Made by a program: the position numbers and the translations under genes. The notes below the pieces were generated by a model, which did no database searches, was not told the DNA's origin, and saw nothing but the letters and a program-made list of their open reading frames with translations. DNA of 64,000 nucleotides from the NCBI GenBank assembly GCA_024637095.1, contig JAGXFV010000049.1, forward strand, positions 62,001-126,000. Direction: 5' to 3'. This DNA is from Actinomycetes bacterium. Its GTDB lineage: Bacteria > Actinomycetota > Thermoleophilia > RBG-16-64-13. Of the stretch, positions 52,422 to 60,905 are shown piece by piece; position 1 is the first letter of the stretch; every line of letters begins with the position of its first letter.

Positions 52422-53450
52422 ATGGATCGTCCGCACGTGCCGGATTGGCTGTCCGCCCTGGTGGACGACCTCGCCGCGGAGGTCTGTGGGGTGGTCGCCC
52501 CTAACCTGGGACAGGCGGCGGCCAAGGGCCTGGCCGGCCGGGCGGAGGGCGGGGACACCACCTTCTCGATCGACGTCCTAGCCGAAGACTGCGTATCGGC
52601 CTTTCTCGAGGAGCGCGGGGAGCCGGTCGCTCTCTATTCGGAGGATCAGGGCCTGCTCGCCATCGGTGCGGCGAGGGCGGAATTCGTCCTCGTGGTCGAC
52701 CCCATCGACGGCACCCGTCCCGCCGCCGCCGGGTTCGAAGCCGCCTGCGTCAGCGTGGCCGCCGCGGTTCTGACCGGCGATGACCTCGCGTCCGCATCCC
52801 CTCGGATGGGGGACGTGGTCTACGGAGTGGTGCAGGAGATCAAAGAGGGCGGGGTCTTTCGCGCAGGGCGCGGGCTTGGCGTTGAGGCCCTTGATTCGGA
52901 AGGCCGGGCCCGGCCGCTCGCCCCTTCGGTGAGCGAGGATCTGTCCCGGCTCTTCTGGGCACTCGGCTTCCGCGGCCGCCCTGCTCGGGAGTTGACCGCA
53001 GTCCTCGGGGATTTGATCGATCTATCTTCGGTAGATGGCGGAGTGTTCGACTTGGGGAGCGCAACGTACTGCATGACCCGCATCCTCACCGGGCAGCTCG
53101 ATTGCTTCATCGATCCAGGGCCCCGAATGATCGAAGTCGCCCCTTGGGTAGAGGAACGCTTTCGCCAGGTTGGGAAAGGAGCCGTATTGAACAACGCCCC
53201 CTACGACGTGGCGGCTTCCGCTCTGATTCTCGAAGAGGCGGGCTGCCCGGTCACGGATACCACGGGCCGGAGCCTGCACGAGCGTCCGTTGCTGGGCGCG
53301 GGCATGGAGTATCAGATGGCGGTGGTCGCCTCTGCCAACGACCCGCTGCACCGGCTGGTCCTGGAGGAACTCGATCGCGGTCTAAAGGCCTTCTCCTGCG
53401 GGGGGCCGTCCGGAGGAAGACCGGGGACCCGGGGGAGGGCGCGAACATGA
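52422..53450 (+). CDS. Inositol monophosphatase-family protein
   Basis: 342 residues from ATG 52422 (GAGGAGG upstream). The metal site DPIDGTRP is clear, with SEDQG upstream in place of the usual GEE motif, and a C-terminal PYDVAASALILEEAGCPVTDT block replaces the common WDxAAG. It belongs to the Mg-dependent, Li-sensitive phosphatase superfamily (IMPase, FBPase, CysQ); the substrate cannot be assigned. A Gly/Arg-rich tail follows. Its stop overlaps the radical SAM gene start by four bases (ATGA). Confidence 0.82.
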   Translation: MDRPHVPDWLSALVDDLAAEVCGVVAPNLGQAAAKGLAGRAEGGDTTFSIDVLAEDCVSAFLEERGEPVALYSEDQGLLAIGAARAEFVLVVDPIDGTRPAAAGFEAACVSVAAAVLTGDDLASASPRMGDVVYGVVQEIKEGGVFRAGRGLGVEALDSEGRARPLAPSVSEDLSRLFWALGFRGRPARELTAVLGDLIDLSSVDGGVFDLGSATYCMTRILTGQLDCFIDPGPRMIEVAPWVEERFRQVGKGAVLNNAPYDVAASALILEEAGCPVTDTTGRSLHERPLLGAGMEYQMAVVASANDPLHRLVLEELDRGLKAFSCGGPSGGRPGTRGRART

Positions 53451-54469
53451 TTGCCGAGTTCTGGGAGCCCGTCGCAGGCGGACGCACCAAGTGCACGCTC
53501 TGCCCGCATTTCTGTGTGATCGACGAGGGCCGCGAAGGTTTGTGCAAGGTTCGCGGCACCCGCGGAGCCCGGCTCGAGAGCCTGGTCTACGGACGCGTGG
53601 CCACCGTGGTTTCGGACAGCATCGAGCGCAAGCCTTTCTTCCACTTTCATCCGGGCGCCTTCGTCCTTTCGCTGAGCACTCTCGGCTGCAACGTGCTCTG
53701 TTCGGGGTGTAACACTTGGCAGCTGTCGCACGCCACCGCCGCCCGCGGGGAGGCGGAGAAGTTGTCCTTCATGGCGCCTGAAGAAGCAGTGGCCATGGCC
53801 GAGAAGCATAGGCTGCCCGGGATCGCCTTCGCATTCGGCGAGGCAGCCATCTGGGCCGAGTACGTCCATGATGTCTGCATCGCGGCGAAGGAAGCCGGCC
53901 TCTTCACCTGTTTCGTCACCGCGGGCTACATGAACGTGAAGACGCTCGATTATCTAGCCCCGCACATCGACGCCCTCAAGTACGACCTCAAAGCCCCGGA
54001 CGGCAGGGGTTGGGGGTGGCTCACCAAGGTCGAAGATCCTGAAATCACCCTCGACGTCGTGGCCCGCGCGAAGGAGGATCACGGCTGCCATGTGGAAGTG
54101 GTAAGCAACCTGGTTCCGGGCATGAACGATGACGACGACAGCCTGAGGACGATGGCGAATCAGGTGCTCGAGCGCTTCGGAGCCAGAACCGCTTGGCATG
54201 TGACCCGCTTTTTGCCCGAGTTTGAACTCTCCTACGTGAGGTCAACTCCGGTGAAGACGCTGGAAAGGGCGGCCCAGATCGGACGCGAGGCCGGGTTGGA
54301 GTTTGTCTATGTGGGGAACGTCCCCGGCCACCCCGGCCGGCATACCGTCTGCCCGAAGTGCGGGCGCACGGTGATCCGGCGCGGAGACCAGCGTGCCGAG
54401 GAAAACTGGCTCCGCGAGGGCCGCTGTCCCGACTGCGGCGAGGAGTTGGGGATCGTGGGTGGTGACTAG
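53447..54469 (+). CDS. AmmeMemoRadiSam-type radical SAM protein (PflA-like)
   Basis: 340 residues. An N-terminal cysteine motif CTLCPHFCVI precedes the radical SAM cluster motif LGCNVLCSGCNTWQ (C-x3-C-x2-C, about residue 82). A GYMNVKTLDYL and ALKYDLKA region follows, and the C-terminus has a zinc-ribbon pair (CPKCGRT and CPDCGEE). This is the AmmeMemoRadiSam/PflA-like activase family, usually encoded with MEMO1- and AMMECR1-like proteins; neither partner is in the window. Target unknown. Translationally coupled to the phosphatase-like gene. Confidence 0.88.
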   Translation: MIAEFWEPVAGGRTKCTLCPHFCVIDEGREGLCKVRGTRGARLESLVYGRVATVVSDSIERKPFFHFHPGAFVLSLSTLGCNVLCSGCNTWQLSHATAARGEAEKLSFMAPEEAVAMAEKHRLPGIAFAFGEAAIWAEYVHDVCIAAKEAGLFTCFVTAGYMNVKTLDYLAPHIDALKYDLKAPDGRGWGWLTKVEDPEITLDVVARAKEDHGCHVEVVSNLVPGMNDDDDSLRTMANQVLERFGARTAWHVTRFLPEFELSYVRSTPVKTLERAAQIGREAGLEFVYVGNVPGHPGRHTVCPKCGRTVIRRGDQRAEENWLREGRCPDCGEELGIVGGD

Positions 54470-54521
54470 TCATGAGAGTGGGGGTCCGCGTCGCCTGTGC
54501 AGCCGCATTTTTGGGTGTGGT

Positions 54522-54550
54522 TTGCGGCGCGCGAGGGGAACCGATATAAG
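54522..54550 (+). promoter_or_regulatory. Promoter of the RsbW-like/LytTR pair
   Basis: TTGCGG (54522-54527) and TATAAG (54545-54550) are 17 bases apart, with the gene start 62 bases downstream of the -10. Confidence 0.5.
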
Positions 54551-54612
54551 TGACAGGCCCCCATGCCACCGGGGAAGTCAGTGCGCATTGGAACTAAGGT
54601 TAGGAGAGCCAT

Positions 54613-55050
54613 TTGCAGGCCGCCCGGCGAGTCGTCCTCACACTTCCGGCCAAAGCCGAATATGTAGCTCTGTCGCGTCTGGCCACCTCCGGACTCGGCA
54701 GCGGGTCCGGCATGCCCGAGGACGTGGTGGACGATCTCAAGGTCGCGGTCAGCGAGGCCTGCTCCTACTTCATCCAGGAGGCTCCGGCTGAGGACGAGAC
54801 GGATAAGTCCGCCCTCCAACCCGACCGAGACGCCGAGGAGCTTCGTATCGAGTACGAACTGGGGGACGAGGTGCTCCAGATATCGATCTCTGGGTGCAGC
54901 GATGTCCGCGCTGACGGGACCGTGGAAGTCGATCCGTTTTCGGAGTTCGGCCTGGGGATGACGATTGTCCGGGCGCTCGTCGACAAGCTCGAGCTTTCCG
55001 AAGCGCCCGAATCGCGCACGTTGCTCCGTTTGACCAAACGCTTGAAATGA
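54613..55050 (+). CDS. RsbW-like anti-sigma/HATPase_c protein with altered N-box
   Basis: 145 residues from TTG 54613 (TTAGGAGAG upstream). It is a stand-alone GHKL ATPase domain like RsbW or SpoIIAB: DDLKVAVSEACSYF is the N-box region, and FGLGMTIVRALVD is the later G-box. The Asn that binds Mg-ATP in RsbW-type kinases (EACTN) is Tyr here, and a 15-residue acidic insert follows, so kinase activity is doubtful. It is coupled to a LytTR response regulator (ATGA overlap), an unusual partner. Confidence 0.78.
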   Translation: MQAARRVVLTLPAKAEYVALSRLATSGLGSGSGMPEDVVDDLKVAVSEACSYFIQEAPAEDETDKSALQPDRDAEELRIEYELGDEVLQISISGCSDVRADGTVEVDPFSEFGLGMTIVRALVDKLELSEAPESRTLLRLTKRLK

Positions 55051-55787
55051 AAGACTTCTACAGGGCTCTCATCGTGGACGATGAGCCCCCGGCCCGGGCC
55101 GAACTGAGGTTCATGCTCGCGCGTCACAACCGGATCAAGGTTGTGGGGGAGGCCGGGGGCGCTGAGGAGGCTCTTGCGCTTGCCGAGAGTCTCATGTACG
55201 ACGTCGTCTTCCTCGACGTCAATCTCCCCGACATGGACGGAATCGAGGTGGCCGGCCGACTGGCCAAGCTCGCCGAGCACCCGTACGTGGTGTTCATTAC
55301 TGCATATTCCGAGTTTGCGGTTCGGGCTTTCGAAGTCAGCGCCTTCGACTATCTCGTGAAACCGGTGACGGAGCGCCGCATGGATCAGACTGTCAACCGG
55401 CTGCTCTCCACGCTCGACGCTACGCCTTCTGCGGTGGAGCAAACCCCGCGGCAACTCGATCGCCTCCCGGTCAGCCGGGGCGACAAGACGGTTCTGCTGG
55501 ACATGCAGGAGATCTACTACTTCCAGGCGGAGGGGGATTACGCCCGCGTGTTCACGAACAAAGCGGGCTATCTGGTGAACTATTCGCTCAAAGCGTTGGA
55601 CGAGCGCCTGGATTCCCGTTCGTTCTTCAGGTGTCATCGGAGTTACATCGTCAATCTGGAGCATGTCTCGGAGATCATCTCCCTCCCCTCCAACCTCTAC
55701 GAGCTCAGGCTCGACGACGACCGACGGACGGTGCTGCCGCTGAGCCGCCGGCAGACCCGGGAGTTGCGCAAGCGCCTCGATTTCTGA
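55047..55787 (+). CDS. LytTR-family response regulator
   Basis: 246 residues. Receiver domain (about 5-125): acidic triad VDDEPPAR, phospho-Asp in VVFLDVNLPDMDG, Thr in FITAYSEFAVRAF and Lys in YLVKPV. The C-terminal LytTR DNA-binding domain (about 145-245) shows DMQEIYYFQAEGDYARVFTN and FFRCHRSYIVNLEHV. It is an AlgR/AgrA-type transcription regulator. There is no LytS-like sensor kinase; the upstream RsbW-like protein may be the signalling partner (inference). Confidence 0.93.
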   Translation: MKDFYRALIVDDEPPARAELRFMLARHNRIKVVGEAGGAEEALALAESLMYDVVFLDVNLPDMDGIEVAGRLAKLAEHPYVVFITAYSEFAVRAFEVSAFDYLVKPVTERRMDQTVNRLLSTLDATPSAVEQTPRQLDRLPVSRGDKTVLLDMQEIYYFQAEGDYARVFTNKAGYLVNYSLKALDERLDSRSFFRCHRSYIVNLEHVSEIISLPSNLYELRLDDDRRTVLPLSRRQTRELRKRLDF

Positions 55788-55846
55788 GGCCGTGCGCCGG
55801 TCGTCGCGTCCTCTAGCTGGAGTCCGCCCAACTTGCGGTAGAGAAA

Positions 55847-55870
55847 GGGCCCTCCGTTTCCGGAGGGCCC
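55847..55870. terminator. Bidirectional terminator between LytTR and symporter genes
   Basis: A perfect 10-bp stem (GGGCCCTCCG with CGGAGGGCCC) and TTTC loop. On the minus strand it is followed by TTTCTCTACC, on the plus strand by TCCTCGATTC, so the better termination is for the symporter gene. Confidence 0.75.
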
Positions 55871-55945
55871 TCCTCGATTCGCCCCGTCAGGACGAGGTTC
55901 CGGTGCCCCGCCGAACTGTGTGCTTCGGCGCTTGGGCGGAACTCT

Positions 55946-57619
55946 TTAGTGGGTGTCGACGCCTTCGCCGGCGCCGCGCGGCACGCGGACGCTTTCGACC
56001 ATTTCTTGGATATGCAGGGGCGGAGCCGGGGTAACCCGGGAGACCCCGAAGGCCACGATGAAGTTCATCGCTGCACCTACGGTGCCGATGCCCTGCGCGT
56101 TGATGTCGAAGAAGAACGGGTTCATGTCGAAGAACTGGGCTCCGATGATGTAGAAGGAGGTGAAGCCCAGACCGACGATCATGCCGGCGATGGCGCCCTC
56201 CCGGTTCATCCTCTTGTCGAAGATACCGAGGATGATGATCGGGAAGAAGCTGGCCGCCGCGAGGCCGAAGGCGAAGGCCACCACCTCGGCCACGAACCCG
56301 GGTGGGTTGATGCCGAAGTATCCCGCAACTACGACCGCACCCAGGATCACCAGGCGGCCCACGAGCAGGCGTTCACCCTCACTTGCCTCCGGGTGAATCA
56401 GCTTGTAGTAGATGTCATGGGATAGGGAGCTCGAGATGACGAGCAGCAGTCCGGCCGCGGTGGAGAGAGCTGCTGCCAAACCGCCGGCCGCCACTAGGGC
56501 GATGACGATGGCCGGAAGGCCTGCCACCTCGGGGGTCGACAGGACGATGATGTCGCGGTCGATCGTGATTTCACTGGTCTCGGGGTCGGCCGTCATCTCC
56601 AGGACGCCGTCGGCGTTCTTGTCCTCGAGGCCCAAGAGGCCGGTGTCCGACCAGCTGCCGACCCATTCGATCTCGTTGGCTTCTGCCGGGGTCTTGCCTT
56701 GCAGTTCGTTGATCAGATTGTACTTGGCGAACACGGCGATGGCCGGAGCCGTGGTGTACAGCAGGGCGATGAACAGCAGCGCCCATCCCGCCGAGTACCG
56801 GGCGGCGCGAACGCTGCGCACGGTGTAGAAGCGGATGATGACATGGGGCAGGCCGGCTGTCCCGATCATCAATGACATTGTCACCATAAACACATTCAGA
56901 CCGGATAAGTTAGTAAACGGCTGCGTGTAGTTGGTCAACCCCAGATCCGTCTGTATCTGGTTCAGGCGACTGGTGATGTCGCTGAAGGTCAGAGCCAGCT
57001 GGGGAATCGGGATGTCGGTCAGGATCACCGCGATGGCCACCGCGGGCACCATGTAGGCGATAATGAGAACCGAGTACTGCGCCACCTGGGTCCAGGTGAT
57101 GCCCTTCATTCCACCGAGCACGGCGAAGAAGGCCACGATTAGCACACCGACGACAACCCCCCACTCGATCGACAAACCGAGGAAGCGGCTGAAGACGATG
57201 CCGACGCCCCGCATCTGACCGGCGACGTAGGTGAAGGAAACGAACATAGCCGCAATGGCGGCTACCACTCGGGCTGTGTTGGAGTAGTAGCGGTCGCCGA
57301 CGAAGTCGGGGACCGTGTACTTTCCGAACTTCCGCAGGTACGGGGCCAGGAGCAGCGCCAGCAGCACGTAGCCGCCGGTCCATCCCATCAGATAGATGGC
57401 TCCGTCATACCCCAGGAACGAGATGAGACCGGCCATAGAGATGAACGACGCGGCCGACATCCAGTCGGCCGCGGTGGCCGCTCCGTTGGCTATGGCGGGA
57501 ACGCCGCGGCCGGCGACGTAGAAACCGCTGGTCTCCTTGACGCGGCTGGCGTACCCGATGTAGATGTAGCCGGCGAATGTCAGCCCGACCAGTAGATAAG
57601 TCCAAGCTTCAACAGACAT
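55946..57619 (-). CDS. Sodium:solute symporter, ActP-like (VC_2705 subfamily)
   Basis: 557 residues with about 13 hydrophobic segments of the SSS family. The N-terminal YVAGRGVPAIANGAATAADWMSAASFISMAG and the TWTQVAQYSVLI region are typical of acetate/monocarboxylate symporters (ActP). A hydrophilic insert (about 300-350, rich in D and E) separates two membrane blocks, as in the subfamily that pairs with a DUF4212 small subunit, encoded ten bases upstream. Probably imports acetate or a similar monocarboxylate with sodium, which fits the lactate/PEP carboxylase context. Confidence 0.88.
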   Translation of the reverse strand: MSVEAWTYLLVGLTFAGYIYIGYASRVKETSGFYVAGRGVPAIANGAATAADWMSAASFISMAGLISFLGYDGAIYLMGWTGGYVLLALLLAPYLRKFGKYTVPDFVGDRYYSNTARVVAAIAAMFVSFTYVAGQMRGVGIVFSRFLGLSIEWGVVVGVLIVAFFAVLGGMKGITWTQVAQYSVLIIAYMVPAVAIAVILTDIPIPQLALTFSDITSRLNQIQTDLGLTNYTQPFTNLSGLNVFMVTMSLMIGTAGLPHVIIRFYTVRSVRAARYSAGWALLFIALLYTTAPAIAVFAKYNLINELQGKTPAEANEIEWVGSWSDTGLLGLEDKNADGVLEMTADPETSEITIDRDIIVLSTPEVAGLPAIVIALVAAGGLAAALSTAAGLLLVISSSLSHDIYYKLIHPEASEGERLLVGRLVILGAVVVAGYFGINPPGFVAEVVAFAFGLAAASFFPIIILGIFDKRMNREGAIAGMIVGLGFTSFYIIGAQFFDMNPFFFDINAQGIGTVGAAMNFIVAFGVSRVTPAPPLHIQEMVESVRVPRGAGEGVDTH

Positions 57620-57629
57620 CGTCTACCCC

Positions 57630-57929
57630 TTACTCGTGCACGTCGAATTCTTTATCAATACGGTCCATCCAGCGCGCGTACACGAATATCAGGATCACGA
57701 AGACTACGATCGATCCTTGATGCGCGAACCAGAAGGAGAGCGGCACACTAAAGAAGTTAATGTCCGCGAGAGGCTTCGCCAGAAGAATTCCGGCGACGAA
57801 GGACACGAGTGCCCACACGACTAGGAGGCCGATGATCAGAGTGATGTTCTTCCGCCAGTAGGCCTTTCCGGCAGGACTGTTGTAATCGTATGCTGCGCGT
57901 TCGGGTGGTGTTTGCTGGTCAGGTTCCAT
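57630..57929 (-). CDS. DUF4212 sodium/substrate symporter small subunit
   Basis: 99 residues from ATG 57929; AAGGGGG lies eight bases upstream, while ATG 57938 is too near that site. Two transmembrane helices (IGLLVVWALVSFVAGILLA and FWFAHQGSIVVFVILIFVYA) with the family YWRKN segment before the first. Co-transcribed with the symporter. Confidence 0.9.
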   Translation of the reverse strand: MEPDQQTPPERAAYDYNSPAGKAYWRKNITLIIGLLVVWALVSFVAGILLAKPLADINFFSVPLSFWFAHQGSIVVFVILIFVYARWMDRIDKEFDVHE

Positions 57930-58287
57930 GAGAGGCATCCCCCTTAGACGAATCGAGGAGCTTCGCCGGTGGTTCCGGTGCTGAGTGCTCCCGCCGGCGA
58001 GTTGGACCGGTTGTGGGCCGGTCCGAGTGGTGGTCTGTCATCTACCTCCCTTCTGCAAAAGCCATGGTGATTGAGAGTTGTAGGACGAAGAGAGTGTATT
58101 GCAGAGACTTCACCGCGGAGAATCGCGGCAGCTCAGTGGTGAGGCCGTGCCGATGAACGGTGAGAATGGTCGGGGATGCGGCGGAGGCCGGTGCAGCTCC
58201 CCCGACGAATGGCCTTCTAAGGGCTTTCTAAGGCATCTTCTCCCTCCATGCATGGCGACTGTTGCCCCTTTTTGACAGAATGACCCC
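57930..58287. other. Divergent regulatory region between symporter and ATP-sulfurylase-like genes
   Basis: 358 bases without a gene. It holds a hairpin (GGACCGG 58004-58010 with CCGGTCC 58018-58024) in the symporter leader, and a direct repeat TTCTAAGG at 58215-58222 and 58226-58233, 11 bases apart, about one helical turn. That repeat could bind an activator of the plus-strand gene. No confident -10/-35 pair is visible. The gene at 58288 has no ribosome site, so it may be leaderless. Confidence 0.6.
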
Positions 58288-60012
58288 ATGGCGACGTCAA
58301 AAAAGCAGGACGGGGGTGCGCCTCAGACACCGCTTGGCGGGCGTTTGGTAGAGCGGGCGCTGCAGGGTGATCGTCTCGAGGCGGCGCTTGAGCGCGCCCA
58401 AGGACTTCCCCGCATCATGATCGACCGCGAGGCCGAGATCACTTTCGAAATGGTGGCCACCGGGGTCTTCTCCCCTCTTACCGGCACGCTCGGCCGCGCC
58501 GACAGCGAGACCGTTATCGAGCACGGCCGGCTGGCCGATGGCACGCCCTGGCCTATCCCCCTTACGTTTGCTCCCGCCGGCCGGCGGAACCACGAAGTCA
58601 TCGAGAAGCTACGCGAAGGCGACGAGGTGCTGCTCGTCGGCCAGAACGGGCAACCGGTGGCGCTACAGCGGATCAGCGAAATCTTCACCTATGACCGCGA
58701 GAAACGGGCGCAGCGCCTCTTCGGCACCACATCTCCCGAGGTTCACCCCGGCGTGGACGCCATCTTTCGGCGGATGGGCGAACTCTCGATCGCAGGCGAG
58801 ATCGAACTTCTCGACCGGCCGAGTTGGGGATCGTTCGAGCGCTACCGCATGACGCCGCGCGAGACCTACCGACTGTTGTATGAGGAGCGGGGATACCGTT
58901 CCGTGGCGGGTTTCATCACCGGGGCCAATCCCCCGCACGTCGGCCACGAGTACATGCATCGAACCGCCCTCGAGATGGTCGACGCCATCCTACTCTTGCC
59001 GCAGGTGGAGCTCGAGCGGCCGGAGTACGTCAGGCCCGATTACCGCATCCAGGCGCTGGAGGCGTTGACCGACGTCTACTATCCGCCGTTTCGAGTGGTC
59101 ATGTCGGCGCTTCGCAGCAATTATCTATTCGCCGGCCCCCGCGAGGCCGTGCTGCACGCGATCATCATGCGTAACTACGGTTGCACCCACGCCTTGATAG
59201 GACGTGATCACGCCGGCGTGGGCGACGTATACGACATGTATGCCAGCCACCGCATCTTCGATGAATACTCGCCCGAGGAACTCGGCATCGAGATCGTGGC
59301 CTTCTCGGAGGTCTTCTACTGCGCGCGTTGCCGCGTTCCCGCCACGGAAAAGACCTGCCCGCACGACACGCGCTACCGCGTGCAGATCTCCGGTACGGGA
59401 ATCCGTGAGGTGCTCCGCCGAGGATTCTTCCCGCCCAAGGAGATTTGCCGCCCCGAGGTCAGCCACATTGCCCTGCAGGGGGTCGTGCCTACCAGTGGCG
59501 GCGTGGGGGCCGGCTCCAAACGTGGAGTCTACGCTCCCGGGCGGACCATCCACAGCCTCTTTTCCTTCTACGAGGTGGCGTACCGGCTGGGCGGTTATCT
59601 GCGACCGGAGATCATCGGGGAAGCGGCGCTCGGAGAACGCGACCTCGAGGCGGCGTTGCTCGACGTGCGCAGCCACGCGGATCAGGTCTACGAGGCGGTC
59701 TTCGACGAAATGGCCGAAGCAGGAGAGGCCAACCGCAGCCTGGCTGCCCGTTGGCGCACCGAGGCCCGCGAGATCCTGATCGATCATCAGGCCGAACTCC
59801 TGGCGCAACTCCAGGAAAAGCGGCGGTTGTTGCAGGCCGGCGAATGGCTCGATCCTGCCGAGGACAGATTGGAGGGAGACGTCTCCCGCGCCGAACGCGT
59901 TCTCGAGCAACACCCTCGGCCGCTGCACCCAGACGCCATTCGAGCCCACCTGTCCGATCCGACCTCTCTCGACTGGAGCGCGGGCAAGGAAGAGGAGAAG
60001 GCGGGGGAGTGA
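58288..60012 (+). CDS. Divergent ATP-sulfurylase-like protein
   Basis: 574 residues. The N-terminal PUA-like and catalytic domains of sulfate adenylyltransferase are recognisable: FSPLTG, FAGPREAVLHAIIMRNYGCTHALIGRDHAG and SGTGIREVLRRG. The thermophile-type zinc site YCARC...CPH is at about 344-360. But the active-site motif that is QTRNP-x-H-x-x-H in true enzymes is TGANPPHVGH here (about 210-219). The HxxH that handles ATP is kept, while the Gln and Arg that hold sulfate are Thr and Ala. About 140 extra C-terminal residues are mostly helical and charged. It may be a variant ATP sulfurylase or a nucleotidyltransferase for another substrate. There is no ribosome site; two CBS genes follow directly. 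Confidence 0.8.
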   Translation: MATSKKQDGGAPQTPLGGRLVERALQGDRLEAALERAQGLPRIMIDREAEITFEMVATGVFSPLTGTLGRADSETVIEHGRLADGTPWPIPLTFAPAGRRNHEVIEKLREGDEVLLVGQNGQPVALQRISEIFTYDREKRAQRLFGTTSPEVHPGVDAIFRRMGELSIAGEIELLDRPSWGSFERYRMTPRETYRLLYEERGYRSVAGFITGANPPHVGHEYMHRTALEMVDAILLLPQVELERPEYVRPDYRIQALEALTDVYYPPFRVVMSALRSNYLFAGPREAVLHAIIMRNYGCTHALIGRDHAGVGDVYDMYASHRIFDEYSPEELGIEIVAFSEVFYCARCRVPATEKTCPHDTRYRVQISGTGIREVLRRGFFPPKEICRPEVSHIALQGVVPTSGGVGAGSKRGVYAPGRTIHSLFSFYEVAYRLGGYLRPEIIGEAALGERDLEAALLDVRSHADQVYEAVFDEMAEAGEANRSLAARWRTEAREILIDHQAELLAQLQEKRRLLQAGEWLDPAEDRLEGDVSRAERVLEQHPRPLHPDAIRAHLSDPTSLDWSAGKEEEKAGE

Positions 60013-60016
60013 GGCG

Positions 60017-60463
60017 ATGAAGGGCATACGCGCCTTTGACTTCGCCACGGTCGACTACCCGCGGGTCGGCTTCGACGACAAAGCGTTGGACGCCCTCGAA
60101 CTCATGGTGCAGAGCGAGCGCAACTACGCCATGATCATCGAGGCCGGCGACATCGTGGGAGTGATAGAGCAGGGCGAGATCGTAGCGGCCTACGGGCGGG
60201 GCGATCTCCACACGGACACCCCGGTTTCGGCACTCGCCCAAGACCGCCCCTGCATCGATAAGGCAGCCAGCTTCGATGACGTCGTGCAGTTTATGGCGGC
60301 TTTCGACCTCTTCCAGATCTGCGTAGAGGATCGGGTGCTGGACGATTTCATGCTGCTGCGGGCGATTTGGACCGAACAGCTCGCGGTCGCCAAGGAGTTT
60401 CGTGAGTATGAAGCCCCCGCCACCCCGATAGAGGAAGGCGCTTATGGCATCGGGTACGGGTAG
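60017..60463 (+). CDS. CBS-domain-like small protein
   Basis: 148 residues from ATG 60017, four bases after the sulfurylase-like stop. A CBS pair can be discerned: DDKALDALELMVQSERNYAMIIEAGDIVGVIEQGEIV, then a second weaker unit (ASFDDVVQFMAAFDLFQICVEDR). The second CBS repeat is degenerate and lacks the usual G-x-x-T/S end. Likely an adenosyl-nucleotide sensor subunit; the partner is probably the preceding enzyme. Confidence 0.7.
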   Translation: MKGIRAFDFATVDYPRVGFDDKALDALELMVQSERNYAMIIEAGDIVGVIEQGEIVAAYGRGDLHTDTPVSALAQDRPCIDKAASFDDVVQFMAAFDLFQICVEDRVLDDFMLLRAIWTEQLAVAKEFREYEAPATPIEEGAYGIGYG

Positions 60464-60905
60464 CGCGGAGGGAGCCGGCCGGGGTCCGGTCCGACCCCCC
60501 CTGGTGGGGGAGTTGGCCACTGCCAACTACATTCAGGTCTCGCGCCGGCAGCGGGTGGTCGAGGTGGCGCGGCTCATGGCTGAGCGTTGGATATCCTCGG
60601 TGCTGGTCCTCGAGGCGCGGCGCCCCGTGGGTATCCTGACCAAGCGGACCATCATCAAGGATGTCCTAGCGCGCGGGTACACGGGCATGGAGTTGACCGC
60701 CGGTGAGATCATGCACTCTCCGATCGTCACCATAAGTGCCGGCGCCACCGTCGATGAGGCTGCAGCGATGATGGCGAGGACCGGTCTTCGCCACCTGGCA
60801 GTGGTGCGGAACGGCGAGCTCATCGGAGTGCTTTCGCACTACCACTTGGCCCGCATTCTGCCCGACCTGGTTCGCACGCGCGAGGCGGCCAAGCCCCGAG
60901 CCTAG
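60444..60905 (+). CDS. CBS-domain protein
   Basis: 153 residues from ATG 60444, overlapping the previous gene by 20 bases; GAGGAAGG precedes it. Two canonical CBS motifs: QRVVEVARLMAERWISSVLVLEARRPVGILTKRTIIKDV and ATVDEAAAMMARTGLRHLAVVRNGELIGVLSHYHLARIL, linked by EIMHSPIVTI. Such modules bind AMP, ATP or SAM and regulate enzymes. With the neighbouring CBS protein it may regulate the ATP-sulfurylase-like enzyme. Its stop overlaps the convergent isomerase stop by four bases. Confidence 0.9.
   Translation: MASGTGSAEGAGRGPVRPPLVGELATANYIQVSRRQRVVEVARLMAERWISSVLVLEARRPVGILTKRTIIKDVLARGYTGMELTAGEIMHSPIVTISAGATVDEAAAMMARTGLRHLAVVRNGELIGVLSHYHLARILPDLVRTREAAKPRA

Noticed and set aside
58272..58277. 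Perfect TTGACA as a -35 box
   Set aside because: It lies 11 bases before the start codon at 58288, leaving no room for a -10 box and start site upstream of that gene.
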